Part shown: piece by piece, positions 1-9,940 of the stretch
Numbering within the stretch: the first letter of the stretch is position 1
Layout of the letters: each line of letters starts with the position of its first letter
Assembly: GCA_029263055.1 (NCBI GenBank)
Contig: JAJCYG010000095.1
Coordinates: 22,321 to 86,320, forward strand
Reading direction: 5' to 3'
Length of the DNA stretch: 64,000 bases
Origin: Actinomycetes bacterium
Lineage (GTDB): Bacteria; Auribacterota; JAJCYG01
The notes under the pieces: model-generated
Told to the model about the DNA's origin: nothing
The model's input: only the letters and a program-made list of their open reading frames with translations
Database searches by the model: none
Position numbers and translations under genes: made by a program

Positions 1-2
1 TC

Positions 3-2426
3 ATTATTATTGCCCGTAAAGAGGCAGACCGATTTAATCATAACTATATTGGAACAGAGCATTTACTGCTTGGCTTAATCAAATTAGGGCAAGGGGTGGC
101 TGTGAATGTGCTGCGGAAAATGGGTCTTGATTTCGAGACGATCCGTTTAGAAGTTGAAAAAGCAGTGGGAAGTGGCCCTGAAACCAAGATGATTGGGGAA
201 ATCCCTTTAACGTCACGAGCTAAAAAAGTGATTGAGCTCGCTGTTGAAGAAGCTCGAAACTTGAATCACAGTTATATTGGAACAGAGCATCTTCTTTTAG
301 GTTTATTGCGAGAAGGTGAAGGTGTGGCGGCTCGCATCTTAAAGAATCTTGATATTGATATTGAACAAGCCCGTTCAGAAATTTTAAATGAATTAGAGTC
401 TGGTTTTACACCTCCTTCTGAAGATGTGGAAAGTGGGGGTGGGGGTGGAGCTGTTCCAGGAGCCAAGAAATCTTCTGAAACACCGGCATTAAAAGCTTTT
501 GGACGTGACCTCACAGAACAAGCGCGTGAAAGTAAATTAGATCCCGTGATTGGCCGTAAAGAAGAAATCGAGCGCGTGGTTCAAGTGTTATGCCGTCGAT
601 CTAAAAACAACCCTGTTCTTTTAGGGGAAGCGGGCGTCGGTAAAACAGCGATTGTTGAAGGATTGGCTCAAGAGATTGTTAAAGGCCATGTCCCTGAAAT
701 TTTACGGACTAAAAAATTAATCACTTTAGATTTAGCTCTAATGGTGGCCGGAACAAAGTACCGCGGTCAATTTGAAGAGCGAATCAAAGCCGTGATGGAT
801 GAAATTCGCAAATCCAAAAATATTATTCTCTTTATTGATGAGTTGCACACCATTGTTGGAGCAGGAGCAGCTGAAGGGGCCATTGATGCGTCTAATATTC
901 TCAAACCTGCTCTTTCTCGAGGAGAATTACAATGTGTGGGGGCTACAACCTACAATGAATTCCGCAAATACATTGAAAAAGATGCCGCTTTAGAGCGTCG
1001 ATTTCAAACCATTTCAGTGGAGCCTCCTTCAGTTGAAGAGACCATTGAAATTTTACAAGGATTGCGTGAAAAATATGAAACACACCATAACGCTAAATAT
1101 ACCGAAGAAGCGATCGAAGCTTCTGCCCGTATGTCTGATCGTTATCTATCAGGACGTTTCTTGCCAGATAAAGCGATTGATTTATTAGATGAAGCCGGTG
1201 CTAAAGTTCGGATTGCTTCAATGGTAGAACAGCCTCCTGATTTACAAAATATTGAAACCGAAATTGATGAAGCTAAATCATTAAAAGAGGCCGCAATCAG
1301 TTCTCAAGAATATGAAAAAGCAGCCGCCATGCGGGATAAAGAAAAAGAAGCTCGTAAACGGTTGGAGTCTACTTTAGAAGGTTGGAAAGAAAACCAAAAA
1401 GAAGAAGAAGTGACTGTGACTGAAGAAGATATTGCTAGCATTGTTTCTAAGTGGACTCGTATCCCTGTTTCTCGTTTGGAAGAAGAAGAGTCTGACAAGC
1501 TATTACGCATGGAGTCTGAGTTGCACAAAAAAGTGATTGGTCAAGATGAACCGGTTACAGCTATTTCTCGTGCGCTTCGTCGATCACGTGCTGATTTAAG
1601 TGATCATCGTCGTCCTATTGGTTCGTTTGTCTTCCTAGGACCAACTGGTGTAGGGAAAACTTTATTAGCACGCGCATTGGCTGAGTTTATGTTTGATGAC
1701 CAAGATGCGATGATTCAGCTTGATATGTCTGAGTACATGGAAAAGTTTTCTGTTTCTCGTATGACCGGTTCTCCTCCAGGGTATGTCGGATATGAAGAAG
1801 GGGGCCAGTTAACAGAACAAGTGCGTCGTCGTCCTTATTCAGTTATTCTTTTTGATGAAATTGAAAAAGCACATCCTGATGTGATGAACATGCTTTTACA
1901 AATTTTAGAAGAAGGGACCTTGACTGATAATTTGGGGCGTAAAATTGATTTTTGTAACACAGTCATTATCATGACCTCAAATGTGGGTGCTGAGTTATTA
2001 AACAAGCAAACCACTTTGGGCTTTAAGTCGGGTGAAGAAGATCATTCGTTTGAAGGTATGAAAGATAAATTGTTGAACGAATTAAAACGAACCTTTAAAC
2101 CTGAGTTCTTAAACCGTGTCGATGACATGATTGTCTTTCACCAATTAAGTCGAGAACACTTGATGGAGATCGTGGAAATTGAGTTAAAGAAAGTATCCAA
2201 ACATCTCGAGAAAAAAGAAATTAAAATCTCTTTTGATCAAGCAATAAAAGAGCTTCTCATTGAAAAAGGGTTTGATCCTAAATACGGGGCTCGCCCGTTG
2301 CGCAGAGCGGTTCAACGCTATGTGGAAGATTCATTAGCTGAAGAGATTTTGCGTTCGAAAAAAGAAAAAATCAAAGAGATCAAAGCAACGCGCAAAAACG
2401 ATACCATTGTTTTTACTCGGGTTTAA
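3..2426 (+). CDS. clpC: ATP-dependent Clp protease ATP-binding subunit ClpC (5' partial)
   Basis: AAA+ unfoldase that feeds substrates to ClpP in the cytoplasm. The reading frame is open from the window edge (codons from base 3) and already encodes the first Clp_N repeat ([15 protein letters not shown]), so the gene starts outside the window; comparison with Bacillus ClpC suggests about 15 residues are missing. The GTG at 96 is internal. A second Clp_N repeat follows. The first Walker A (GEAGVGKT, 624-647) and IDELH Walker B (834-848) mark D1. A UVR-like segment (about 1308-1367) sits between the AAA domains, as in ClpC but not ClpA. The second Walker A (GPTGVGKT) is at 1638-1661. An LGF loop (in TTLGFKSG, near 2015-2035) matches the ClpP-contact tripeptide. 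The gene ends just before a strong terminator. Confidence 0.95.
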   Translation: MIIARKEADRFNHNYIGTEHLLLGLIKLGQGVAVNVLRKMGLDFETIRLEVEKAVGSGPETKMIGEIPLTSRAKKVIELAVEEARNLNHSYIGTEHLLLGLLREGEGVAARILKNLDIDIEQARSEILNELESGFTPPSEDVESGGGGGAVPGAKKSSETPALKAFGRDLTEQARESKLDPVIGRKEEIERVVQVLCRRSKNNPVLLGEAGVGKTAIVEGLAQEIVKGHVPEILRTKKLITLDLALMVAGTKYRGQFEERIKAVMDEIRKSKNIILFIDELHTIVGAGAAEGAIDASNILKPALSRGELQCVGATTYNEFRKYIEKDAALERRFQTISVEPPSVEETIEILQGLREKYETHHNAKYTEEAIEASARMSDRYLSGRFLPDKAIDLLDEAGAKVRIASMVEQPPDLQNIETEIDEAKSLKEAAISSQEYEKAAAMRDKEKEARKRLESTLEGWKENQKEEEVTVTEEDIASIVSKWTRIPVSRLEEEESDKLLRMESELHKKVIGQDEPVTAISRALRRSRADLSDHRRPIGSFVFLGPTGVGKTLLARALAEFMFDDQDAMIQLDMSEYMEKFSVSRMTGSPPGYVGYEEGGQLTEQVRRRPYSVILFDEIEKAHPDVMNMLLQILEEGTLTDNLGRKIDFCNTVIIMTSNVGAELLNKQTTLGFKSGEEDHSFEGMKDKLLNELKRTFKPEFLNRVDDMIVFHQLSREHLMEIVEIELKKVSKHLEKKEIKISFDQAIKELLIEKGFDPKYGARPLRRAVQRYVEDSLAEEILRSKKEKIKEIKATRKNDTIVFTRV

Positions 2427-2453
2427 ATTTCTCTTGGGGTTTAAATGAAATAG

Positions 2454-2492
2454 GTGGCTGTCTGATTTCGGAATCGGACAGCCACTCTTTTT
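2454..2492 (+). terminator. Rho-independent terminator after clpC
   Basis: A 14-bp stem (left arm 2454-2467, right arm 2472-2485, one T-G wobble) closes on a TCGG tetraloop and is followed by TCTTTTT. Stem, loop and T-tract are all textbook. It separates clpC from the ispD operon. Confidence 0.93.
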
Positions 2493-2538
2493 AATAGCCC
2501 TCTAAAGATAAAATCGCCTCTTCTTTAAAAAGTGACTG

Positions 2539-3252
2539 ATGAAAAATAAAAAACCATTTGTTTCAGTGGTATTGCCTGCTGCAGGACAGGGAACACGGAT
2601 GAAATCAGCTCAGAATAAGCTTTGGATCCCTCTTGACGGGGTTCCTCTGATTGTTTATTCTTTGAATGTTTTTATAGAGTCTCCTTGCGTACAAGAGGTT
2701 ATCTTAGTTGTGCCTCCTGGAAACATAGAGCCGTATCAGACCGAAATAGTGGATCCTTTAAAAACAGACAAGCCGATTCGGTTAATTGAAGGTGGGGCTC
2801 GGCGCCAAGATTCAGTTGGAAATGGGGTCCAAGCAATCTCATCAAAATGTGATATTGTGATGGTTCATGATGGGGCGCGTCCATTTGTGACAGAGGCGAT
2901 GATCGAGCAATCAGTTGCTGAGGCAGAAGAGTCGGGTGGGTGTGTGATTGGTGTGCCAAGTAAAGCAACCATGAAAGAGAGTGATGAGGCAAAGTGGGTG
3001 GTTCGAACGCCGCCGCGAGATCGGTTGTGGGAGATTCAAACCCCTCAAACAGCTCAAGCTTTGATTTTAAAAAAAGCATTTGAAAAAGCTGAAAAAGAAA
3101 ATTTAGACGTGACAGATGAAGGTATGTTGTTAGAAGCAATGGGGCATTCGGTTAAAATTGTTGAAGGGGAATACACAAATATTAAAGTGACCACTCCTGA
3201 AGATATATGGATTGCAGAACAGATTTTGAAAAAGAAAAAAGAGGCAGAATAA
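2539..3252 (+). CDS. ispD: 2-C-methyl-D-erythritol 4-phosphate cytidylyltransferase
   Basis: Transfers CMP from CTP to MEP in the MEP isoprenoid pathway. The N-terminal nucleotide-binding signature PAAGQGTRM is present, with Arg20 and Lys27 at the positions used for catalysis in E. coli IspD, and HDGARPFV near residue 110. The length of 237 aa is normal. The stop abuts the ATG of ispF with no gap, giving an ispD-ispF pair that is fused into one protein in some bacteria. The ribosome binding site is weak (AAAAGTG). Confidence 0.95.
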   Translation: MKNKKPFVSVVLPAAGQGTRMKSAQNKLWIPLDGVPLIVYSLNVFIESPCVQEVILVVPPGNIEPYQTEIVDPLKTDKPIRLIEGGARRQDSVGNGVQAISSKCDIVMVHDGARPFVTEAMIEQSVAEAEESGGCVIGVPSKATMKESDEAKWVVRTPPRDRLWEIQTPQTAQALILKKAFEKAEKENLDVTDEGMLLEAMGHSVKIVEGEYTNIKVTTPEDIWIAEQILKKKKEAE

Positions 3253-3726
3253 ATGAGAGTTGGATTAGGATATGATGCGCATCCTTTTGTTGAAGGAAGA
3301 GATCTTTTTTTAGGAGGCGTTCCGATTGCTCATGAAAAAGGATTAAAAGGGCATTCAGATGCAGATGTACTTTTACACGCGATTTGTGATGCGTTGTTGG
3401 GTGCTTCTGGTCAGGGGGATATGGGACGCTTTTTTCCAGATACAGACCCTGCTTTTAAGAATAAGCGGAGTGACTTCTTTCTTTTAGAAGTGCAAAAGAT
3501 TTTAAATGACAAAAACCTCTCTGTTGATTACATCGACTGTATTGTTATTTGTGAAAAACCAAAACTAGGTCCATTTTTTGAAGAGATTCGAACCAAAATT
3601 TCAGAGATTCTTTCATTAGATGCAGAAAGAATAAATATTAAAGCAAAAACAAACGAAGGAATGGGTTTTACTGGGCGCAAAGAAGGTATTGCTGCCTATG
3701 CCATTACTTCTTTAAAGGAGTCTTAA
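3253..3726 (+). CDS. ispF: 2-C-methyl-D-erythritol 2,4-cyclodiphosphate synthase
   Basis: Cyclises CDP-ME 2-phosphate to MEcPP with release of CMP, later in the same pathway as ispD. The metal ligands Asp8, His10 (GYDAHPF) and His42 (GHSDADVLLHA) sit at the same numbers as in E. coli. The C-terminal substrate motif NEGMGFTGRKEGIAA is intact. At 157 aa it is a typical length and acts as a trimer in the family. Its TAA overlaps the ATG of gltX by one base. Confidence 0.96.
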   Translation: MRVGLGYDAHPFVEGRDLFLGGVPIAHEKGLKGHSDADVLLHAICDALLGASGQGDMGRFFPDTDPAFKNKRSDFFLLEVQKILNDKNLSVDYIDCIVICEKPKLGPFFEEIRTKISEILSLDAERINIKAKTNEGMGFTGRKEGIAAYAITSLKES

Positions 3727-5198
3727 TGAGTGTGCGTGTCCGTTTTGCCCCATCACCTACAGGGTATTTGCATGTAGGTAATGCCCGAACTGCTTTATTT
3801 AATTGGTTGTATGCGCGTCATCATCAAGATGGAAAGTTGATTCTTCGTATTGAAGACACAGACAAAGAACGTTCCACTAAAGAATTTGAACAAGGGTTGA
3901 TTGATGATTTGAAATGGTTGGGAATGGATTGGGACGAAGGTCCTGACGTGGGTGGAGAGCATGGCCCTTACCGTCAATCTGAACGAGATGACACGTATCA
4001 AACATATCAAAAACAACTCCAAGAAAAAGAGTTGGTTTACCGTTGTTTTTGTTCGCAAGAAGAATTAAAACAACGGCGCGAAGCTGCTTTAGCCGCAGGT
4101 AAGCCCCCTAAATATGACAATCGTTGTCGCGATCTTTCGAATGAACAAATCGCTTCTTTTGAAACAGAAGGGCGTGTTTGTGTGTGGCGCTTTAAAGTAC
4201 CAGTAGGGCGTGTGATCACATTTGATGACGCAGTGCGGGGTGAGGTTCGTTTTGATTGTGACACCATGGGTGATTTTGTCATTTTTAAAGGAGATGGGGG
4301 ACCTACGTTTCACTTTTCAGTGGTGATTGATGATCACTTGATGCAGATTAATCATGTGATTCGTGGAGAAGATCATCTTTCAAATACCCCAAAACATATT
4401 TTACTTTATGAAGCAATTGGAGCAGAGCCACCTAAGTATGGGCATCTGCCGTTAATTTTAGGTTCTGATCGGGCTCCTTTGAGCAAACGCCATGGCAAGA
4501 CGTCTGTGCGTCAGTATCGCGAGATGGGTTATCCTCCTGAAGCAGTCATCAACTACTTATCTTTATTAGGGTGGTCTCCAAAAGACAATCGAGAAGTATT
4601 TAAGCCTGAAGATTTGATCTCTATTTTTTCGATCGATAATTTGAATAAGTCTGGGGCTGTGTTTGATGTGGAAAAGATGGGGTGGATTTCGGCTCAACAT
4701 ATGAAAGAAAAAAATCCTAAAGAAATTTTAGAACATGCCATGCCTGCATTGATTGAAGCTAAAAAAGTTTCAGAACCTCTTTCTGCAGAAGAGAGTGATC
4801 GGTTAGAAAAAATGGTGGCAGCTGTGCGATCAGGATTGCGTTATTACAACCAATTGCCTGAACAGATGGACTTGTTTATGAATGATGAATTTGAAATTGC
4901 TGAGGCAGAAGCTTTGGAAGTTTTAAAACAAGAGCATGTGGCGCCTCTTCTAAAAGAGTTTTCTCAAAAAGTGAGTGAACTGGATGATTATTCTAATGAA
5001 AGTATCAAAGGCTGTTTTAAAGCCATTCAAAAAGAGACAGGCATTAAAGGAAAGAATTTCTTTTTGCCGGTTCGACTCTCTTTAACTGGGCAATTGCATG
5101 GTCCTGAAATTGTTGATGTGTTTCCTGCCTTAGGAAAAGAACGCCTTTTAAAACGAATTGACCGTGTGCGCAACCTTTATGTCGAGGCTGGTACATGA
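3726..5198 (+). CDS. gltX: Glutamyl-tRNA synthetase
   Basis: Class I synthetase charging tRNA-Glu. The HIGH-region is PSPTGYLHVGNARTALF and the KMSKS equivalent is PLSKRHG, both in the GluRS form. A Cys-x-Cys pair (YRCFCS) followed by KYDNRC resembles the zinc-binding insertion seen in many bacterial GluRS. The length of 490 aa is normal. No GlnRS or gatCAB is visible here, so whether it also charges tRNA-Gln cannot be told. It sits between ispF (1-base overlap) and cysS (4-base ATGA overlap). Confidence 0.96.
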   Translation: MSVRVRFAPSPTGYLHVGNARTALFNWLYARHHQDGKLILRIEDTDKERSTKEFEQGLIDDLKWLGMDWDEGPDVGGEHGPYRQSERDDTYQTYQKQLQEKELVYRCFCSQEELKQRREAALAAGKPPKYDNRCRDLSNEQIASFETEGRVCVWRFKVPVGRVITFDDAVRGEVRFDCDTMGDFVIFKGDGGPTFHFSVVIDDHLMQINHVIRGEDHLSNTPKHILLYEAIGAEPPKYGHLPLILGSDRAPLSKRHGKTSVRQYREMGYPPEAVINYLSLLGWSPKDNREVFKPEDLISIFSIDNLNKSGAVFDVEKMGWISAQHMKEKNPKEILEHAMPALIEAKKVSEPLSAEESDRLEKMVAAVRSGLRYYNQLPEQMDLFMNDEFEIAEAEALEVLKQEHVAPLLKEFSQKVSELDDYSNESIKGCFKAIQKETGIKGKNFFLPVRLSLTGQLHGPEIVDVFPALGKERLLKRIDRVRNLYVEAGT

Positions 5199-6676
5199 GT
5201 TTAAAGATTTACGATAGCGCTCTTCGAAAAAAAGTCGCTTTCCAACCTTTAATTCCCAATCAAGTTAAAATCTATGTGTGCGGTGTGACCGTGTATGACC
5301 ATTGTCATATTGGGCATGGGCGTGCTTATGTCACGTTTGATTTAATGGTCCGTTATCTCAAGTTTTTGGGATTTGAAGTGACTTACGTCCGTAATATCAC
5401 TGATATTGATGACAAAATCATTAATAAAGCTAAAGAAATTTCTGGGGATCTTCCTTTATTAGAGAAAACTAAAAAAGTAACAGAAGAGTTTACCGGGATT
5501 TTTCATGAAACCATGGATAAGTTAGGATTGCTTAAGCCTGATCAGGAGCCACGTGCTACAGATCATATTGCTGAGATGATCCAATTGATCGAACAACTCA
5601 TTAAGAATGGGGTTGCTTATCAGAATGGAAGCGATGTCTGGTTTGATATTGACCAATGGAAAGAATATGGCTCTCTTTCTGGGAAGGCTTTGGAAGACCT
5701 TAAAGCAGGCGCGCGCGTTGAAGTGGCTGCGCAAAAGAAAAATCCATTAGATTTTGCGCTTTGGAAAGGGAGCAAGGAAGGGGAACCTTCTTGGGACGCT
5801 CCTTGGGGAGAAGGACGACCTGGATGGCACTTAGAATGCAGCGCCATGTCGATGAAATATCTTGGAGCTCCATTTGATATTCATGGCGGGGGTCAAGATT
5901 TGCTCTTTCCGCATCATGAAAATGAAAAAGCCCAATCAGAAGCGGGGACCGGAAAAGAATTTGCGAAGTATTGGTTGCACAATGGTTTTGTGACAATCAA
6001 TCAAGAAAAGATGTCTAAGTCGTTGGGAAACTTCTTTATTTTAAAAGATGTATTTGAACGTTTTAACCCAATGGTAGTTCGTTACTATTATTTAACGCAG
6101 CATTATCGAACGCCTATGGAATTTAATGTTGAAGTATTAGAAGAAATCCAAGAACCGTATCGTAAAATACAAAATTGTTTGTCTTTAACCGATTTGTTAA
6201 TTCAAAAACAAGGCCTAAAAGAACTGGATCCAGCCTCGATTTCAGACTCTAAGTCGATTCAGCAATTCAAATCTTATATGGATGATGATTTTAATACCCC
6301 TAAAGCTTTAGCGTTAATTCACGAATTAGTCGGTGCCATCAACGGAGAACGTGAAAAAAGAAAAGAAGAGACCCTGCTTCTGGAAAATGTGGCTGCCTTA
6401 AAATTGATTTTGTCTGTTCTAGGCCTTCAGTTTAATGAAGAGAAGGTGGAATTGATTGGGGATGGAGCTCAAGAAAAATATTTAACAGAAGAAAAGGTGC
6501 AGGAGTTATTGCAGTCTGATTGTAGTTTAGAGCAATTGCATCTTTTAGCGCAGTCACGTCAAGATTTGCGTAAACAAAAACGGTTTGATTTAGCTGATGC
6601 GATTCGAGATAAAATCGCTGAATCAGGTTATGTTTTAGAAGACACTCCAGAAGGGGCACGGTTAAGAAAACAATGA
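5195..6676 (+). CDS. cysS: Cysteinyl-tRNA synthetase
   Basis: Class I synthetase charging tRNA-Cys. The zinc-site Cys29 lies in YVCGVTVYD, a perfect HIGH is at residues 38-41, the further ligands are in HLECSAM and GGGQDLLFPHHENE, and the loop KMSKSLGNF is intact. The C-terminal DALR-like and helical region is complete (493 aa). The gltX-cysS order is common in bacteria. Start and stop overlap tmk by ATGA. Confidence 0.97.
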   Translation: MSLKIYDSALRKKVAFQPLIPNQVKIYVCGVTVYDHCHIGHGRAYVTFDLMVRYLKFLGFEVTYVRNITDIDDKIINKAKEISGDLPLLEKTKKVTEEFTGIFHETMDKLGLLKPDQEPRATDHIAEMIQLIEQLIKNGVAYQNGSDVWFDIDQWKEYGSLSGKALEDLKAGARVEVAAQKKNPLDFALWKGSKEGEPSWDAPWGEGRPGWHLECSAMSMKYLGAPFDIHGGGQDLLFPHHENEKAQSEAGTGKEFAKYWLHNGFVTINQEKMSKSLGNFFILKDVFERFNPMVVRYYYLTQHYRTPMEFNVEVLEEIQEPYRKIQNCLSLTDLLIQKQGLKELDPASISDSKSIQQFKSYMDDDFNTPKALALIHELVGAINGEREKRKEETLLLENVAALKLILSVLGLQFNEEKVELIGDGAQEKYLTEEKVQELLQSDCSLEQLHLLAQSRQDLRKQKRFDLADAIRDKIAESGYVLEDTPEGARLRKQ

Positions 6677-7326
6677 GTGGACTCTTTATCACATTTGAAG
6701 GAGCTGATGGATGTGGCAAAACCACTCAAGTGGAATTGTTTCACCAATATTTGCAGGACCAGCAAATCCCCAATGTCTTGACCGAAGAGCCAGGCGGAAC
6801 TTCTTTAGGGCGTGAGATTAAGGCTTTGTTGCTCGATCAAAAGTATGGAAAGCTCGCTCCAACAACTGAATTATTGCTTTTTGCTGCGGCGCGAGCTCAG
6901 CACGTGGCACATTTGATTCGACCGGCATTAGCTGAAGGTAAGTGTGTGGTGAGCTCTCGTTTTGCGGATGCCACTACGGTTTATCAAGGGGTGGCTCGTG
7001 GGCTTGATTTAGATCTAATTTTAGAGCTTGGAGAAGTAGCTACAGAGGGGTTGAAGCCAGACATCACCTTTTTACTCGACTTAGACCCTAAAATTGGGTT
7101 AAAACGAGCTCAAGAGACTGAGAAATCCACAGCTCGAAAAGGGGAAATGGATAAGATTGAAGCTGAAGGAATCGCCTTTCAGAAAAAGGTGCGTCAAGGT
7201 TATCTTGATTTAGCACATGATGAACCGAGTCGGTTTCATATTATTTCAGCTGATCAAACGGTTGAAGCGATTCATTTGGAGATTGTGACTTACTTTGAGT
7301 CTGTTTTTAAGAAAGATTTAATTTAA
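6673..7326 (+). CDS. tmk: Thymidylate kinase
   Basis: Phosphorylates dTMP to dTDP. The P-loop FEGADGCGKTT has Lys16; EEPGGTSLGREI is the DR(E)PGG-type substrate loop and SSRFADATTVYQG the catalytic arginine segment. At 217 aa it has the usual bacterial size. It overlaps cysS by 4 bases and holB by 1; the tmk-holB pairing is a widespread conserved neighbourhood. Confidence 0.95.
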   Translation: MSGLFITFEGADGCGKTTQVELFHQYLQDQQIPNVLTEEPGGTSLGREIKALLLDQKYGKLAPTTELLLFAAARAQHVAHLIRPALAEGKCVVSSRFADATTVYQGVARGLDLDLILELGEVATEGLKPDITFLLDLDPKIGLKRAQETEKSTARKGEMDKIEAEGIAFQKKVRQGYLDLAHDEPSRFHIISADQTVEAIHLEIVTYFESVFKKDLI

Positions 7327-8339
7327 TGGCATTAAAAGAGATTGTCGGACATGCGTCACAAATAAAGATTTTTCAGTCTTCAATTCAAAAGGGAACATTG
7401 GCTCATGCCTATCTCTTCTCTGGATTAGAAGGAATTGGAAAAGAGAAATGTGCACGTGAATTAACAAAGGTTCTCAATTGTGAAAAAGGGGGAGCTGATA
7501 GTTGTGATACGTGCTCTGTGTGCCTACGAATCGATGGAGAGACTTTTTCAGATTTTCATGTCATTGTGCCAAGCGGAGCTTCTCGAACTATTAAAATTGA
7601 TGATGTGCAAAAAGTTCAAAAGAGTTTGAATCTTTCTCGTTATGAAGGAAAAGCAAAAGTGATTCTTTTTACTGAAGCAGATTGTTTGAATGAAGCTGCT
7701 TCTAATGCGCTTCTAAAAATTTTAGAAGAACCCGTGGAAAAGACCTATTTCTTTTTGATTACAGCCAATCATGAGGCTGTTCTGCCGACGATTCGTTCTC
7801 GGTGCCGACAAGTCCCTTTTTATCCTTTGGCTGACTCTGAAGTGGAGCAGATTTTGACTCAGAGTGAGGTAAAAGATCCGACTCAAAGAGAGTTTTTGGT
7901 GCGGCTCAGTGAAGGGAGTATTGGAAGAGCGCTTCGCTTTTTTGAAGAGAAGGGACGGCAATTGCGCCAGAGTGTGATAAAATTTGCGCTTTCTAAAAGT
8001 TCGTCACCCACTGAGGCATTGTTTGCTTCAGAGCAATTTCAAAAGAGTGTTGAACAAGATAAAGCTTATTTGTGGGATATTTTAAAAATATTTGAAGGTG
8101 TGTATCGCGATTTATTAATGTTGCAGATTGCTGGAAATGAGAAGCAACTCTTAAACCCAGATTGGGCACAAGGGCTTAATCAGCAAAAAGATCTTTATAC
8201 TGTCGATCAGTTAGAAGCAAAAGTCATAATGATTGAACGCATTCGAACAGATCTCCATATGAACATTCAAGTTAAGTTTGCTTTGGATTACTTATTGTTA
8301 TTTTTAATTGATAAAGAAAAGAGTTTGGCAAGTCACTAA
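7326..8339 (+). CDS. holB: DNA polymerase III delta-prime subunit (clamp loader)
   Basis: Clamp-loader subunit that helps load the sliding clamp. It is recognised by the tmk-holB context, the N-terminal AAA+ fold (HAYLFSGLEGIGKEKCA), a four-cysteine zinc knuckle between about residues 52 and 68 (CEKGG...CDTCSVC), and the SRC arginine-finger motif in TIRSRCRQV. The P-loop Lys is followed by Glu rather than Thr/Ser, and the Walker B position reads FTEAD. This suggests a degenerate ATP site, as is usual for delta-prime. At 337 aa it is typical. Its TAA is followed after one base by the metG ATG. Confidence 0.9.
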   Translation: MALKEIVGHASQIKIFQSSIQKGTLAHAYLFSGLEGIGKEKCARELTKVLNCEKGGADSCDTCSVCLRIDGETFSDFHVIVPSGASRTIKIDDVQKVQKSLNLSRYEGKAKVILFTEADCLNEAASNALLKILEEPVEKTYFFLITANHEAVLPTIRSRCRQVPFYPLADSEVEQILTQSEVKDPTQREFLVRLSEGSIGRALRFFEEKGRQLRQSVIKFALSKSSSPTEALFASEQFQKSVEQDKAYLWDILKIFEGVYRDLLMLQIAGNEKQLLNPDWAQGLNQQKDLYTVDQLEAKVIMIERIRTDLHMNIQVKFALDYLLLFLIDKEKSLASH

Positions 8340-8340
8340 G

Positions 8341-9870
8341 ATGAAAAAAATATATATCACAACCCCATTATACTATGTGAATTCAACCCTGACTGTTGGG
8401 GGTGCGTACACAACCATTATGGCGGATATATTGGCCCGTTATCATCGTTATTCAGGCCGTCAAGTCCATTTTTTGACCGGTTCTGACGAACATGGCGAAA
8501 AGATTTTAAAAGAAGCAAAAGAAGCAGGGAAAACACCTAAACAATTAGCCGATGAAATTGTCTCTCATTTTCAATTGTTATGGGAAAAATTAGAAATTAC
8601 TCACGATGATTTTATTCGTACAACAGATGAGCGTCATGAGCGAATCGTTCAAAAAGTGTTTGCTAAGTTAAAAGAAAAAGGACTGATTTATAAAGGTTCT
8701 TATGAAGGACTTTATTGCACGCCATGTGAATCCTTTTTATTAGAGAGCCATCTTGAAGAGGGGAAATGCCCTCAGTGTCATCGCAAAGTAGACACCATTA
8801 AAGAAGAAAACTACTTCTTTAAAATGTCTGAATTTCAAAAACCATTAGAAGCATTAATGAGCAATGAGTCTCATGAATTTGTTTATCCTCCCTTTCGTCA
8901 AAATGAAGTGCGCAATCGCGTGCTTGAAGGAATGCGTGATGTTTCTATTAGCCGTTCTGTGGAATGGGGTATTCCGATCGAAGGGGAAAAAGATCAATTT
9001 TTATGGGTTTGGTTTGATGCGCTCGTGAACTATATTTCGGCAATTGGCTATGGAGAAAACGAAGAACTTTTTCTCTCTTGTTGGCCTGCAGACATTCACT
9101 TTCTTGGAAAAGATATTTTGTGGTTTCATGCTGTTTTGTGGCCAGCTATGCTTTTAGCTTTAGATCTTCCTGTACCCAATACTGTTTTTGGGCATGGATG
9201 GTGGACTTTTGGTGGGGAGAAAATTTCTAAATCTAAAGGGCATAAGGCAGATCCTCTTGAAATTATTGATGAATATGGAGCGGACGCGCTCCGGTATTTC
9301 TTAGCCCGTGAAATAGCTTTAGGTAGTGATGGTGAGTTTAGTGTGGAAGCATTAGAGACTCGTTTTAATACCGACTTAGCAAATGACCTTGGGAACTTGT
9401 TGTCGCGTTCTCTTTCGATGTTAGAAAAATACCGAGAAGGAAAAATACCTAAAACAGATTCATTGGATGATTTGGATAAAGAAGTGATTCAATTAATTGA
9501 AAAAACAATTGAATCGTATCATCAACAGATGCCTAAAGCAGATTACTTTAATGCGTTAAAACAAATTTGGCTAGCTGTTCAAAGAGTGAATAAATATATT
9601 GAAGAAAAAATGCCATGGAAGTTAGCTAAAGATCCTGAAAAAAGTCAGGAACTTGATAATACATTGGCAATTCTCTGCGGAAGTTTAAAAACATTTGCTT
9701 ATCTTGTAGCTCCAGTGATGCCTCAAAGTGCTCAGAAAATGTTGGATCAATTGGGACTGGATCAAAAGATTGATTTTGACTCCTTTTCAGAGTACTTAAA
9801 TATCTCTTTCCTACCAGAGGGACATACAGTCTCTAAAGAGAGATTTCCTCTTTTTCCTAAGTCCAACTAA
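8341..9870 (+). CDS. metG: Methionyl-tRNA synthetase with degenerate HIGH motif
   Basis: Class I synthetase charging tRNA-Met. The frame is open from 8308, but the ATG at 8341, one base after the holB stop, gives the canonical MKKIYITTPLYYVN N terminus (509 aa). The KMSKS loop is KISKSKG and a four-cysteine knuckle is present (CTPC...CPQC). At the place of HIGH the protein reads Thr18-Val19-Gly20-Gly21 before AYTT, so neither signature histidine is present. Plastid and cyanobacterial relatives have H-x-G-S here, so loss of the second His has precedent, but loss of the first is unusual. No C-terminal tRNA-binding (MetG2) domain is present. Confidence 0.93.
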   Translation: MKKIYITTPLYYVNSTLTVGGAYTTIMADILARYHRYSGRQVHFLTGSDEHGEKILKEAKEAGKTPKQLADEIVSHFQLLWEKLEITHDDFIRTTDERHERIVQKVFAKLKEKGLIYKGSYEGLYCTPCESFLLESHLEEGKCPQCHRKVDTIKEENYFFKMSEFQKPLEALMSNESHEFVYPPFRQNEVRNRVLEGMRDVSISRSVEWGIPIEGEKDQFLWVWFDALVNYISAIGYGENEELFLSCWPADIHFLGKDILWFHAVLWPAMLLALDLPVPNTVFGHGWWTFGGEKISKSKGHKADPLEIIDEYGADALRYFLAREIALGSDGEFSVEALETRFNTDLANDLGNLLSRSLSMLEKYREGKIPKTDSLDDLDKEVIQLIEKTIESYHQQMPKADYFNALKQIWLAVQRVNKYIEEKMPWKLAKDPEKSQELDNTLAILCGSLKTFAYLVAPVMPQSAQKMLDQLGLDQKIDFDSFSEYLNISFLPEGHTVSKERFPLFPKSN

Positions 9871-9898
9871 AAACGCTACTTGTATCTGTTGTAACTCA

Positions 9899-9927
9899 TT
9901 GACAAAGCGATACTTATTTGGTATAGT
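9899..9927 (+). promoter_or_regulatory. Sigma-70-type promoter for the large secreted protein
   Basis: TTGACA (9899-9904), a 17-bp spacer and TATAGT (9922-9927). The predicted transcription start near 9934 leaves only about 7 bases before the ATG at 9941, and no Shine-Dalgarno sequence is visible. The TTG that could extend the coding frame upstream is the -35 hexamer itself. Confidence 0.8.
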
Positions 9928-9940
9928 TTCTTTCTTATTT

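Noticed and set aside
96..98. GTG as the start of clpC
   Set aside because: The frame is open to the window edge and encodes the first Clp_N repeat before this codon, so the gene begins outside the window.
9899..9940. TTG start 42 bases upstream for the large secreted protein
   Set aside because: The TTG is part of a TTGACA -35 hexamer with a -10 at 17 bp, so it would not be in the transcript.
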